Source: Candidatus Calditenuaceae archaeon
Lineage (GTDB): Archaea > Thermoproteota > Nitrososphaeria_A > Caldarchaeales > Calditenuaceae
NCBI GenBank assembly: GCA_025058175.1
Contig: JANXED010000001.1
Coordinates: 248,001 to 312,000 of the forward strand
Direction: 5' to 3'
DNA length: 64,000 nt
This document shows positions 1-8,491 of the stretch, piece by piece. The notes under the pieces are model-generated. The model searched no databases and was not told the DNA's origin. It saw nothing but the letters and a program-made list of their open reading frames with translations. The position numbers and the translations under genes were made by a program. Within the stretch, counting starts at the first letter, position 1, and every line of letters begins with the position of its first letter.

Positions 1-1851
1 AGAGTCGGGTCGGAGCTCGAGTGGTTCAAGAGGTGGGACGTTACCCTCGACGACTCCCGACCGCCCTTCTACAGGTGGTTCGTCGGGGGAGAGATCAACA
101 TCGCTCACAACTGCCTCGACAGGCACGTGGGGCGCGAGAAGGCGGACAAGGTCGCGCTGATCTGGGTAGGGAGCGAAGGGCAGGTCAGACGCTTGACCTA
201 CGGGGACCTCCTCAGAGAGGTGAACAGGTTCTCCGCGGCGCTGAGGTCGCTCGGGGTCAGGAGGGGTGACAGAGTGACGGTCTACATGCCGATGGTCCCC
301 GAGGCGATGGTGGCGATGCTCTCGGCGGCGAGGCTCGGAGCGGTGCACAGCGTCGTCTTCAGCGGCTTCGGGGTTCAAGCGCTCTCTGACAGGCTCTCCG
401 ACTCCCAGTCAAGGGTCGTGGTGACCGCCGACGCAATGACCAGGAGGGGGAAGACGGTGAGGTTGAAGGAGGTCGTTGACGAGGCCGCCGAGAGGTCCGG
501 CTGCGTCGAGTCCGTGGTCGTCCTAAGGAGGACCGGAGCCGAGGTGAAGATGCGGGCGTCGAGGGACTTCTGGTACCACGAGCTGGTCTTCCAGGCCGGG
601 AACGACGCCGAGGTCAGGCCAGAGCCTGTCAAGTCCGAGGATCCCCTCTTCATCCTCTACACGTCAGGGACGACGGGGAGGCCGAAAGGCGTCCTGCACC
701 TCCACGGCCAGTACGCGGTCTGGGCCTACTCCCATACGAAGTGGCTCTTCGACTGGCGAGACGACCACGTCTTCTTCTCGACGCCCGACATCGGCTGGAT
801 CAACGGCCACAGCTACAGCACCTACGGCCCGCTCTTGAACTGCGCGACGGTCCTCTGGTACGAAGACGCCCCGGATCACCCGCACCCTGGCGTCTGGTGG
901 GAGATCGTCGACGAGCACCGGGTCACCGAGATGTGGGTCGCGCCAACCGCGGTGAGGCTCCTGATGAAGTACGGCGACTCGGTCCCGCGCAAGTACTCCT
1001 TGAGGTCGCTGAGGCTGATCGTCAGCGCCGGCGAGATACTCGGTGATGAGGCATGGAGGTGGCTCCATGAGAACGTCGCTAGGCGGAGGGTGGGCTGCTA
1101 CGTGATCGAGACTTGGGGTCAGACCGAGAACAGCGGCTTCATCGCCGCGCCTTGCGGACTCGGGATCGCTGGCGGGATCGCGTACAGGAAAGGTTCAGTC
1201 GGGTTGCCATACCCCGGGATAAGGATCGGGGTCCTCGACGACTCCGGGAGGGAGCTCGGGCCCGGAGAGAAGGGCAACATCGTCGTCTACCCGCCCACGC
1301 CTCCCGCGTTCATGTACTCAGTCTGGGGCGACCCAGACCGCTACGTCAGGACTTACTGGCAGAGGTTCGGCGTCTACTTCACCGGCGACTACGGTCACGT
1401 CGATCGGGATGGGTACGTCTACGTCCTCGGGAGGGTCGACGACGTCGTTAAGGTCGCGGGGCACAGGCTCGCTCCAGCGGATTTAGAGAACGCGGCCTCC
1501 CGTCATCCAGCGGTCGCGGAGTGCGCGGCCGTCTCTGTCCCCGACCCGGTCAAGGGCGAGGTCATCGTGGTCCTCGTCACGCCGAAGGCCGGCGCGGAGA
1601 GGTCGAACCTCGCGGAGGAGGTGAGGGAGCTGGTCAGGAGGGAGCTGGGGGCCGTCGCCACGCCGGAGAGGGTGATCGTCGTCGAGAGGCTGCCCAAGAC
1701 GCGGACCGGGAAGATCATGCGCAGGGTCATCAGGGCCGTCCTGACGGGCACGGAGGTCGGTGACGTTTCGACGCTCGAGGACGAGGCGAGCGTGAGGGAG
1801 GTCCTCGAGGCTAAAGAGGCGCTGGAGCGGGAGCTCTCGGGGGCGCGTTGA
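1..1851 (+). CDS. acs: Acetyl-CoA synthetase, AMP-forming (5' end outside window)
   Basis: The protein activates acetate to acetyl-CoA through an acetyl-adenylate in the cytoplasm. The frame is open from base 1, so the N-terminus lies outside the window; 616 residues are visible, close to full family length (about 650). Seen motifs: an N-terminal stretch containing NIAHNCLDRHV; the P-loop YTSGTTGRPKG near visible residue 220; the acetate-pocket segment containing WGQTENSG near 372; YFTGDYGHVD near 459; and the C-terminal PKTRTGKIMRR, which carries the catalytic lysine that bacteria regulate by acetylation. The TGA stop abuts the ATG of the next gene with no gap, so the two are probably cotranscribed. 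Other short-chain acyl-CoA synthetases (propionate) are possible alternatives. Confidence 0.95.
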   Translation, partial: RVGSELEWFKRWDVTLDDSRPPFYRWFVGGEINIAHNCLDRHVGREKADKVALIWVGSEGQVRRLTYGDLLREVNRFSAALRSLGVRRGDRVTVYMPMVPEAMVAMLSAARLGAVHSVVFSGFGVQALSDRLSDSQSRVVVTADAMTRRGKTVRLKEVVDEAAERSGCVESVVVLRRTGAEVKMRASRDFWYHELVFQAGNDAEVRPEPVKSEDPLFILYTSGTTGRPKGVLHLHGQYAVWAYSHTKWLFDWRDDHVFFSTPDIGWINGHSYSTYGPLLNCATVLWYEDAPDHPHPGVWWEIVDEHRVTEMWVAPTAVRLLMKYGDSVPRKYSLRSLRLIVSAGEILGDEAWRWLHENVARRRVGCYVIETWGQTENSGFIAAPCGLGIAGGIAYRKGSVGLPYPGIRIGVLDDSGRELGPGEKGNIVVYPPTPPAFMYSVWGDPDRYVRTYWQRFGVYFTGDYGHVDRDGYVYVLGRVDDVVKVAGHRLAPADLENAASRHPAVAECAAVSVPDPVKGEVIVVLVTPKAGAERSNLAEEVRELVRRELGAVATPERVIVVERLPKTRTGKIMRRVIRAVLTGTEVGDVSTLEDEASVREVLEAKEALERELSGAR

Positions 1852-3159
1852 ATGGGCTCGACCGATTGGCTACTCGTGGTCCTGGAGCCCGACGTCGAAG
1901 ACTTCGAGCCCCTAACGCTGACGAGGGCTTTTTGCGAGCTGATCGTGGGGAGCAAGACCCTCCTGGACCGCTACAGGGAGACGTGGCTCCGGGGCTCTGG
2001 CTCCCCGATCGTCCTGACGAGGCCCCACCTGGCTGAGGTCCTGAGGGAGAGGAGGCCGGACTGCGTGATCAACGACGCGGACGGCATCTCGTCCCTGGAC
2101 GTGGTCGTCGTCAACCCGGTCTTCCCGCCGACCGATCGGGTGCTGAGGGCCCTCGAGCCGCTCATGAGGGAGCGCGTCGCGATGACTTGCGGCGGCGAGC
2201 TGGTCGGGGCGAGGCTCAGGGGCGAAGTTTTCTCTGGACTGATCGGCGAGGGCCGGACCCTCCGGCCGGACGCGCTAGCGGTGACAGAGCTGGCAGTCGA
2301 GGTGAGGGAGGTGGTGGGGCTCAGGAAGCTCGGGGGCTTCTGGGACCTCGCGGCGGTGGGCGTCGAGCTTCTCGGGTCCGACCTCGAGGAAGTCGGATCA
2401 GAGGAGTGGGAAGGAGAGGTCCACGAACCGGTCCATGTGCTCGGCGAGAGGCGGCGACTGGTCGTGAAAGAGGGAGCGGTCGTCGAGCCGAACGTCACCT
2501 TCGACGTCAGGAAGGGCCCCATCGTGGTCGGAGAGGGCGCGGTCGTGATGTCCGGGTCCAGGGTCGAGGGGCCGTGCTTGATCGGGAGGTCCTCGGTCGT
2601 CTTCCCCGGCTCCCAGGTCGTCGCCTCGTACTTCGGCGAGAACTGCCGGGTCGGCGGCGAGGTCGAGCGCTCGGTCTTCCTCGGCTTCTCCAACAAGAGG
2701 CACTACGGGTACGTCGGCCACTCCTACGTCGGCGAGTGGGTGAACCTCGGCGCGGGGACCACGTTCTCGAACCTCAAGAACACCTACGGGATCGTGAGGG
2801 TGAGGGCAGCGAGGGGGTTCCGGGACACGGGCATGACCTTCCTCGGCCCCGCGGTCGGCGACCACGTCAAGACTGCGATCGGGACCACCGTGTTCTCCGG
2901 GAAGCGAGTAGGTGCCTTCAGCCACCTCTACGGCGCTGTAACGACTGACGTCCCGCCCTTCACGGTCTACGCAAAGTCCCTCGGCGCTGAGCCCGTCGAG
3001 CTCCGGGTCGACTCGGCCGTCGAGACCGCGAGGAGGATGATGTCCCGCAGAGGTATCAGGATGTCGGGGGCCTACGAGCGCATGGTCAGGAGGGCCTTCG
3101 AGCTGACAGCTCGCGAGAGGACGGAGGCCGGCGTGAGGCCTGGAGAGCTCCGGATCTGA
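1852..3159 (+). CDS. GlmU-like protein: degenerate nucleotidyltransferase plus left-handed beta-helix acyltransferase
   Basis: The 435-residue protein resembles the GlmU-like family found in Bacteroidetes and archaea (UDP-GlcNAc diphosphorylase/glucosamine-1-phosphate acetyltransferase family). The N-terminal half contains the family-type segment LTLTRAFCELIVGSKTLLDR near residues 21-40, but the usual G-x-G-T-R-M pyrophosphorylase loop is absent. The second half, from about residue 210, has hexapeptide repeats (for example IVVGEGAVVMSGSRV) and the segment NLGAGTTFSNLKN, as in acetyltransferase beta-helices. It starts directly after the acs stop. A role in activated amino-sugar synthesis is inferred from family; the altered first domain leaves the exact reaction open. 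Confidence 0.72.
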   Translation: MGSTDWLLVVLEPDVEDFEPLTLTRAFCELIVGSKTLLDRYRETWLRGSGSPIVLTRPHLAEVLRERRPDCVINDADGISSLDVVVVNPVFPPTDRVLRALEPLMRERVAMTCGGELVGARLRGEVFSGLIGEGRTLRPDALAVTELAVEVREVVGLRKLGGFWDLAAVGVELLGSDLEEVGSEEWEGEVHEPVHVLGERRRLVVKEGAVVEPNVTFDVRKGPIVVGEGAVVMSGSRVEGPCLIGRSSVVFPGSQVVASYFGENCRVGGEVERSVFLGFSNKRHYGYVGHSYVGEWVNLGAGTTFSNLKNTYGIVRVRAARGFRDTGMTFLGPAVGDHVKTAIGTTVFSGKRVGAFSHLYGAVTTDVPPFTVYAKSLGAEPVELRVDSAVETARRMMSRRGIRMSGAYERMVRRAFELTARERTEAGVRPGELRI

Positions 3160-3214
3160 ACCCCTCGGTGAGCCCTCGGATCTGAGGTCTCCGAGACCTG
3201 GATCTCCAGCCTCG

Positions 3215-3607
3215 CTATTTCAGCGGGACGTACATCGAGCTCTTCGTCGCTCCGATCCCCGGCCTCCCGTGGACGACCCTCTTGTTGGTCATCGCGAACT
3301 CCCCGAGCCTGTGCCCGATCATCTCGGGGACGATCTCGACCTGCACGAACTCCTTCCCGTTGTGGACCGCGATCGTCATCCCGACCATCTCCGGGAGTAT
3401 CACCATGTCCCTCGCGTGGGTCCTAATCGGCTTGTTGATCCCCAGCCTCCTGTACTTCCTGACCTTCTCGAGGAGCTTCCTCTGGGCATCGGTGAGGCCC
3501 CTTTTCAGGCTCCTCCTCTGCCTGCTGGGCAGCAGCTTGATGAACTCGTCCATGCTCATCTTCTGCAGCTGCTCGACCGAGTAGCCCCTGTAGGTGAACT
3601 CCCTCAC
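3215..3607 (-). CDS. rps19: 30S ribosomal protein S19 (archaeal S15e/S19 type)
   Basis: This is the small-subunit head protein S19 in its archaeal/eukaryotic form. The 130-residue length is usual for archaea. The family block with [13 protein letters not shown], the segment [20 protein letters not shown] and the C-terminal GIGATKSS are all visible. I chose GTG at 3607; a TTG three bases upstream is equally in frame. A GGAGG lies upstream and a TATA-like box sits about 30 bases before the start. In many archaea S19 lies in the large L2-S19-L22-S3 operon; here it is alone, between a GlmU-like gene and the chaperonin, so the ribosomal operon has been broken up. Confidence 0.95.
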   Translation of the reverse strand: MREFTYRGYSVEQLQKMSMDEFIKLLPSRQRRSLKRGLTDAQRKLLEKVRKYRRLGINKPIRTHARDMVILPEMVGMTIAVHNGKEFVQVEIVPEMIGHRLGEFAMTNKRVVHGRPGIGATKSSMYVPLK

Positions 3608-3632
3608 CAACCCGAGCTCTTTTCCTCCGCAC

Positions 3633-3644
3633 GCCTAAAATACG
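3633..3644 (-). promoter_or_regulatory. TATA box for rps19
   Basis: Read on the minus strand, cgtattttaggc gives an archaeal TATA-like element centred about 30 bases before the chosen GTG of rps19. This is the spacing expected for a short-leader or leaderless archaeal transcript. It is inferred from sequence only. Confidence 0.5.
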
Positions 3645-3761
3645 TTATCGCCTCGTCGGCCGCGCCGGACGTCTATCGCCGCCCCGGGCGACCCGCCGAC
3701 CGCTCCCGCCTCACCGCTCCTCTGGCGCGCAGCTCGGATGGCTGTCATCGGGGCGGGAAAA

Positions 3762-3775
3762 GGGGTTAAATTAAG
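3762..3775 (+). promoter_or_regulatory. BRE/TATA promoter of the thermosome gene
   Basis: The sequence ggggttaaattaag contains a good archaeal TATA core (gttaaatta) with purine-rich bases before it. Transcription should begin about 25 bases downstream, near 3795, leaving a leader of roughly ten bases before the ATG at 3806. Confidence 0.6.
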
Positions 3776-3805
3776 GCGGGGATTGGCACTGATCGGTGGT
3801 CTAGA

Positions 3806-5449
3806 ATGGCTCTCTCGAGTCAACCCGTGATCATCCTGAAGGAGGGGACGACGAGGACGCGGGGAAGGGCAGCGCAGCGGAACAACATCGCCGCCGCGAA
3901 GATCATCGCGGAGATCGTGAAGACGACCCTCGGGCCGAAGGGGATGGACAAGATCCTCGTGGACTCGATCGGCGACGTGGTGGTGACCAACGACGGCGCG
4001 ACGATCCTCGAGAAGATGGACGTCGAGCACCCTGCCGCGAAAATGATCATAGAGGTCGCTAAGACCCAGGACAAAATGGTAGGGGACGGAACGACCACGG
4101 CCGTCGTCCTGGCGGGAGAGCTGCTAAGGAAGGCCGAGGAGCTGATCGACCAGAAGGTCCACCCGAGCACCGTGATAACCGGCTACAGGAGGGCGATGAC
4201 GGTCGCGCTCAGGCGGCTCGACGAGATCGCCAAGCAGGTGAGCCTCCAGGACAGGGCGACCCTGAAGAAGATCGTCAAGACCTCCCTCGGTAGCAAGTCC
4301 CTCGGCTTCGCGACCGACCACATAGCCGACCTCGCGATCGAGTCTGTCCTCAGCGTCGTCAAGGAGGTGAACGGGAAGCTCAAGGCCGACAAGGACGACA
4401 TCCAGATCGTCAAGAAGATGGGCAAGAGCCTCCTCGAGTCCCAAGTGGTCAAGGGGATCATCGTCGACAAGGAGGTCGTCCACCCCGCGATGCCCAAGGT
4501 CGTCAAGAACGCGAGGATAGCGCTGATCGATGCCCCCTTTGAGATCGAGAAGACCGAGTTCAGCGCCGAGATCAGGATCAGGAGCCCGGAGCTGATGAAG
4601 CAGTTCCTCGACGAGGAGCACAGGATCCTACAGGAGATGGTCGATAAGGTCGCGGGCGTGGGGGCCAACGTCGTCTTCTGCCAGAAGGGCATCGACGACG
4701 CTGCCCAGTTCTTCCTCGCGAAGAGGGGGATCCTCGCGGTGAGGAGGGTAAAGAGGAGCGACATGGAGAAGCTCGAGAAGGCGACCGGTGGCAGGATCGT
4801 CACGAACTTCGAGGACCTCCAGGCAAAGGACCTCGGTTGCGCGGCCTTGGTCGAGGAGAAGAAGATCGGTGAGGACAGGATGGTCTTCGTCGAGGGCTGC
4901 GAGAACCCGAAGGCGGTCGCGGTCCTGATCAGGGCAGGACTTGAGAGGCAGCTCGACGAGGCCGAGCGCTCCTTGAACGACGCGATCATGAACGTCATCA
5001 ACATCGTCGAGGACAACAGGTTCGTGCCTGGAGGGGGTGCTGTCGAGGTCGAGCTAGCTAAGGCTGTACGGGAGGAGGCTGCCAAGTACCCGGGGAAGGA
5101 GCAGCTCGCGATGATCGCCTACGCCGAGGCCCTCGAGGCGATCCCACGGACCCTAGCTGAGAACTCCGGCTTCGACCCGATTGACATAATGACGGCCCTC
5201 AGGAACAGGCACGCCGAGAACGGTATCTCCTACGGCATCAACGTCTTCACCGGTAAGGTCGAGGACATGTTCTCGATGGGCGTCATCGAGCCGATTAAGG
5301 TGAAGGTCCAGGCGCTGAAGTCCAGCTTCGAGGCCGCCGCGATGATACTGAGGATCGACGACGTCATCGCAGCCTCGAAGAAGAAGGAGGAGAAGGAGAA
5401 GTCGAAGACCGGAGAGGAGGAGACCGGCACGTCGCCCGAGTTCGATTAG
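3806..5449 (+). CDS. thsA: Thermosome subunit (group II chaperonin)
   Basis: This is a CCT/TCP-1-like chaperonin subunit that assembles into the double-ring ATP-dependent folding machine of the archaeal cytoplasm. Length is 547 residues, typical of the family. Visible motifs are [12 protein letters not shown] near residue 42, the ATP-site NDGATIL near 62, and [16 protein letters not shown] near 93, plus the conserved C-terminal MILRIDDVI. The tail is a charged, glutamate- and lysine-rich stretch ending in SPEFD and not the Gly-Gly-Met repeat common in other thermosomes. It has its own promoter and a T-rich run after the stop. Other thermosome subunits, if any, are outside the window. Confidence 0.97.
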   Translation: MALSSQPVIILKEGTTRTRGRAAQRNNIAAAKIIAEIVKTTLGPKGMDKILVDSIGDVVVTNDGATILEKMDVEHPAAKMIIEVAKTQDKMVGDGTTTAVVLAGELLRKAEELIDQKVHPSTVITGYRRAMTVALRRLDEIAKQVSLQDRATLKKIVKTSLGSKSLGFATDHIADLAIESVLSVVKEVNGKLKADKDDIQIVKKMGKSLLESQVVKGIIVDKEVVHPAMPKVVKNARIALIDAPFEIEKTEFSAEIRIRSPELMKQFLDEEHRILQEMVDKVAGVGANVVFCQKGIDDAAQFFLAKRGILAVRRVKRSDMEKLEKATGGRIVTNFEDLQAKDLGCAALVEEKKIGEDRMVFVEGCENPKAVAVLIRAGLERQLDEAERSLNDAIMNVINIVEDNRFVPGGGAVEVELAKAVREEAAKYPGKEQLAMIAYAEALEAIPRTLAENSGFDPIDIMTALRNRHAENGISYGINVFTGKVEDMFSMGVIEPIKVKVQALKSSFEAAAMILRIDDVIAASKKKEEKEKSKTGEEETGTSPEFD

Positions 5450-5451
5450 GC

Positions 5452-5472
5452 TAATTCTTCTTATTTTTAGTT
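5452..5472 (+). terminator. T-rich terminator after thsA
   Basis: Immediately after the thsA stop codon there is a T-rich run (ttcttcttatttttag). Archaeal RNA polymerase commonly stops at such runs without a hairpin, so this is a plausible terminator. No stem-loop is evident. Confidence 0.5.
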
Positions 5473-5530
5473 CATATCGTAAGCGCACGAGCCACTTCTC
5501 CTAATCTCCGCCGACTGGGGCTTCGAGAGG

Positions 5531-6117
5531 TCAACCTACGAAGCCTATCATAGAGAGGAGGACCGTGACGGTCGCGAGCAGCGTGAAGGCCGCATACAGG
5601 AGGTTCCTACCGTCCTTAGATAAGAACGGCGCCGAGAGGGCCGCAAGGCCCGCGAGGAAAAGCAGCGCGAGCGCCAGCTAACCCAGCGTGCCGGGGAATA
5701 TCGCCGTGAGGAGCGCCAACACCAACATGAGTCCAGAGGAGACGGCCTTGGTGAAGATTAGGAGGTGATCTTGTGGCCCCAGGGACTCGAATGGTGGACG
5801 TCGTAGGCGACCCGTGCTTCGGCAGCTAAAGCCCCGCTTAGGATGCCGGACGTGACCGAGTCTGACCACATGAACGTCGACTCCCTCTTGTGGGTCAGGG
5901 GCGTGAGGCTGTGCTGGTCGGCCCCCACGTAGTAGAGCTTCGGCCTAGTCCCCTGGTCCGGCTTTCTCACAGTGGCCCTCGTCGGACAGACAATCACGTA
6001 GGCGAGTCCGAGCCCTACCTCGATCCTGTGAGCTCAGAAGTGGCACTTGGCCGCGGTGTTGGTCTCCATCCGCCCGAAATGCGCACGAAGTTGATCTCCG
6101 CGTCTGGGACCTGACGT
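5531..6117 (-). pseudogene. Decayed ferredoxin-type Fe-S subunit and NrfD-like membrane subunit of a molybdopterin oxidoreductase
   Basis: Reading the minus strand, the segment 6069-5758 gives NTAAKCHF, a TGA stop at 6036-6034, then AHRIEVGLGLAYVIVCPTRA. Intact electron-transfer subunits of the PsrB/TtrB/DmsB type read KCTFCxHRxxxGLxPACVxxCPTxA here, so one cluster cysteine has become TGA and another tyrosine. The frame goes on through GTRPKLYYVGADQHSLTP and then AYDVHHSSPWG, typical of the junction into an NrfD-like membrane subunit. That part is also broken: a frameshift near 5758, an in-frame TAG at 5680-5678, and a last TGA at 5533-5531, with hydrophobic segments between. A short piece containing PDAEINFVRI near 6115-6075 resembles the N-terminal region, which implies a large internal deletion. 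It is a non-functional relic of a periplasmic or membrane respiratory enzyme. Confidence 0.75.
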
Positions 6118-6129
6118 TCGCCGGTAGCC

Positions 6130-6279
6130 TCACCCCGTAAGATCGCTACTGATGACTCGATGAGGTCCTCTAGTCCCTACTAACTGGTTTGTCAATAAGA
6201 CGCTTCCGATCGGGTTTACACCCAGCTCGCCTGGGAATTCGGCTATGGCCCCGCGGAACGCCTCAGCGTCGTGATACAT
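6130..6279 (-). other. Unidentified 49-codon frame upstream of the Fe-S relic
   Basis: An ATG-initiated frame of 49 codons contains the segments AFRGAIAEFPGELGVNP and VGTRGPHRVISSDLTG. It lies on the same strand, just upstream of the Fe-S/NrfD relic and downstream of livF. I do not recognise it. Its position would fit a leftover of the catalytic-subunit gene of the same dead operon, but the sequence gives no proof. It could equally be chance. Confidence 0.25.
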
Positions 6280-6306
6280 CCGCGCTCGCGACGTAAGTGA
6301 ATTCGC

Positions 6307-7080
6307 TCACGAAAGCCATCTTTTTCTTCTCTTATAGGCCTTCACCTCTCTGAAGCTCTTTCGTCCCGACTCCCCTAATCCCATTAGAAACTCCTGCACG
6401 TCTCTATTTCTCATTATATCCTGCGATTGTCCGTCTAACATAATACGCCCGTTCTCTAACACGTACGCGTAATCAGCTATTTCTAACGCCTTTATAGCGT
6501 TTTGTTCAGCTAATAAAATAGTAATGTTTCCTTCTTCGTTTATTCGGCGAATAGTTTTAAACAGCTCATTAATTATACTAGGCGCGAGTCCTAGAGACGG
6601 CTCATCAAGTAACATAACTTTGGGTCTGCCCAGGAGTGCTCTAGCTATAGCGAGCATTTGTTGCTCTCCGCCGCTAAGATAGCCTGCACGAAGGTCTTTG
6701 AGTTCCTTTAGCCTCGGAAAGAAATCAAACGCTGTGCTTATATCATCGTCTGATAGTCCGACCTTTAAGTTTTCAAGCACGGTCAGCTCCCGGAAGATCC
6801 TCCTCCCCTCCATAACGTGCAGGATTCCAAGCTTCGCAACCTTATCTGCGGACAGATTGTCTATTCTCTCACCTTCGAACTCGATTGTCCCCCTTGTAAC
6901 TCTACCGCGTTCTGCGGCTATAACGCCTGATATGCTCTTCAACGTCGTAGATTTACCCGCACCGTTTGAACCGAGTAGTGCGACGATCTGTCCTCTGGGA
7001 ACTTGTAGTGATAACCCACGTATAACAACAATAAACGGATCGTATGTTATTTCTATGTTGGTGAGCCTTAACATGCTCAC
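6307..7080 (-). CDS. livF: Branched-chain amino acid-type ABC transporter, ATP-binding protein LivF
   Basis: This is one of two ATPases that drive a HAAT-family (branched-chain amino acid type) importer on the cytoplasmic side of the membrane. The 257-residue protein has Walker A GSNGAGKS at residues 37-44, the signature LSGGEQQ, Walker B VMLLDEPS and the LivF-type switch region LLAEQN, where other ABC proteins carry a histidine. The basic C-terminal tail (KAYKRRKRWLS) is unusual. The start overlaps the stop of the binding-protein gene by four bases (ATGA), so the two are translationally coupled. The gene is AT-richer than the chromosome around it, like most of the operon. Substrate cannot be told from sequence. 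Confidence 0.93.
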   Translation of the reverse strand: MSMLRLTNIEITYDPFIVVIRGLSLQVPRGQIVALLGSNGAGKSTTLKSISGVIAAERGRVTRGTIEFEGERIDNLSADKVAKLGILHVMEGRRIFRELTVLENLKVGLSDDDISTAFDFFPRLKELKDLRAGYLSGGEQQMLAIARALLGRPKVMLLDEPSLGLAPSIINELFKTIRRINEEGNITILLAEQNAIKALEIADYAYVLENGRIMLDGQSQDIMRNRDVQEFLMGLGESGRKSFREVKAYKRRKRWLS

Positions 7081-8288
7081 TTTCCTAGGTAACCGTCGTC
7101 TCTCGGCAATGTCACTTCTGCTACCCTAACGAACTTTCCGCCCTCGATCTTCCAGATCCAGATGGTCGTCGTCGACCTATGATCCATCGGCGTGAATCCT
7201 AACGGAGGCGTAAGCCCCTTTGTGTCGAAATTCGTGATGCTCTCCCATGCCCGTCTCACGTTCTCTCCGCTAAGATCGTCACCGGCGCGCCTCAACGCTT
7301 CAACCAGCACCATGGCGCTTATCCAGCCGGACACGTACTGAGTGGTGTGACGATCGTCCGGGTGGAAACGCCTGTGGGCCTCCAGCAGATCCTTCATGCC
7401 CGGCACGTCGTATCCCCACGGAACGAAGGGTGCGCCGAAGTAGGTGCCCTCTGCGAGCGGCCCCAACCTCTCCACTAAGGGCTCCCAGTAAATCGAGTAG
7501 AGGAAGTTCACGAACTCCGCCTTTAGCCCGACCTCACGAGCCGTCCTCAAGACGAGCGCCGTCTCGGCGGGCGGCAGCATTGTAGCCACGACGTCCGCGT
7601 TGTACGCCTTGATCCTCTGCATCTGCTCCAGCGCCGAGGTGCTACCGATCTCGACCACCTCGACCATTACCTCGTATCCTAAGTCCTTGGCGTAACTCTC
7701 CACACCAGGCTTCACCAATGGCGCGAACGCCTTTGTCTCCCAGACGATGGCCAGTCTAGGGGCCCGTGGCCCAGCCCACTTATCCTTGAACCACTTCAAG
7801 AACGCCCTGTAATGGTCGGTGTAGCTGCCGAGTGGTGCAGGGAAGTACCACGGATACTTCCTGGCGTCGGCAAATGGTCCGGCCATAGAGGTGTCACTAT
7901 ATGGTATGCGAGCTTCCGCCACCATCTGATAGATGGCGGCCACCACGTGGGTCCCACACGTAACGAAGGCCGACAGCTTATACTGTTCCTTCCACCTAGT
8001 GAAAATCCGAATAGTGGTCTCCGGTTTGTATTCGTTGTCCTCTATCAACAGCACGATCTCCCTGCCGTTGACGCCGCCCCTCTCATTCACGATCCTTATG
8101 TAGTCCCTTATTCCCTTTATTCCGTCCTCGGCCGGCCCAGCGAATGGACCCGTTAAGCAGAAGGCGTAACCCACATAGATCTTCTCGGCGGGCCTTGGCG
8201 CGGGAGTCGTGAGTGGTTGGGTCACTAGGACACCCGCGACTATGGCTAAAATCGCAACCACTACTAAGAGTGCAACCACCTTTTTCAT
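7077..8288 (-). CDS. livK: Extracellular substrate-binding protein of a LivK-type ABC transporter
   Basis: This 403-residue protein is the periplasmic-binding-fold receptor (type I, leucine-binding/receptor-like) for the transporter. Residues 1-25 (MKKVVALLVVVAILAIVAG and on) form a signal/anchor segment without a lipobox cysteine; a proline-rich stretch follows, then the mature start with GYAFCLTGPFAGPAEDG and the repeated-family segment AYNADVVATMLPPAE. It sits between livM and livF and has its own strong TATA boxes. Its GC content is close to the chromosome average while its transporter partners are AT-rich, so it may have a different history from them. Homologues bind amino acids, amides or organic acids. 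Confidence 0.9.
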   Translation of the reverse strand: MKKVVALLVVVAILAIVAGVLVTQPLTTPAPRPAEKIYVGYAFCLTGPFAGPAEDGIKGIRDYIRIVNERGGVNGREIVLLIEDNEYKPETTIRIFTRWKEQYKLSAFVTCGTHVVAAIYQMVAEARIPYSDTSMAGPFADARKYPWYFPAPLGSYTDHYRAFLKWFKDKWAGPRAPRLAIVWETKAFAPLVKPGVESYAKDLGYEVMVEVVEIGSTSALEQMQRIKAYNADVVATMLPPAETALVLRTAREVGLKAEFVNFLYSIYWEPLVERLGPLAEGTYFGAPFVPWGYDVPGMKDLLEAHRRFHPDDRHTTQYVSGWISAMVLVEALRRAGDDLSGENVRRAWESITNFDTKGLTPPLGFTPMDHRSTTTIWIWKIEGGKFVRVAEVTLPRDDGYLGK

Positions 8289-8311
8289 GCCGACTACACC
8301 GTTCGCTCAAG

Positions 8312-8335
8312 ATTAAATATTGTCTGGTATATAAA
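8312..8335 (-). promoter_or_regulatory. Two candidate TATA boxes before livK
   Basis: On the minus strand there are two AT-rich elements: aatatttaat at 8321-8312 and tttatata at 8335-8328. The first would start a leaderless transcript at the livK ATG and the second one with a leader of about 15 bases. The 203-base gap between livM and livK otherwise holds nothing I recognise. Confidence 0.55.
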
Positions 8336-8491
8336 TATTAACCCAACACGTTCATGTCATGGGTGAAAAATTTTGAGCGACCCCCTACCTCGATTTAGGC
8401 CACCCCTCCTATTTTCGGTCCACAATTCGACTAATGCGCTGTAGCCCGCTTTAAGGTATCATCGATGGACGATATAGTATAGTATACAAGC

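Noticed and set aside
5678-5680. In-frame TAG in the NrfD-like relic as a pyrrolysine codon
   Set aside because: The same relic has a TGA, a frameshift and an apparent large deletion, so decay explains the stop better; NrfD proteins are not known to use pyrrolysine.
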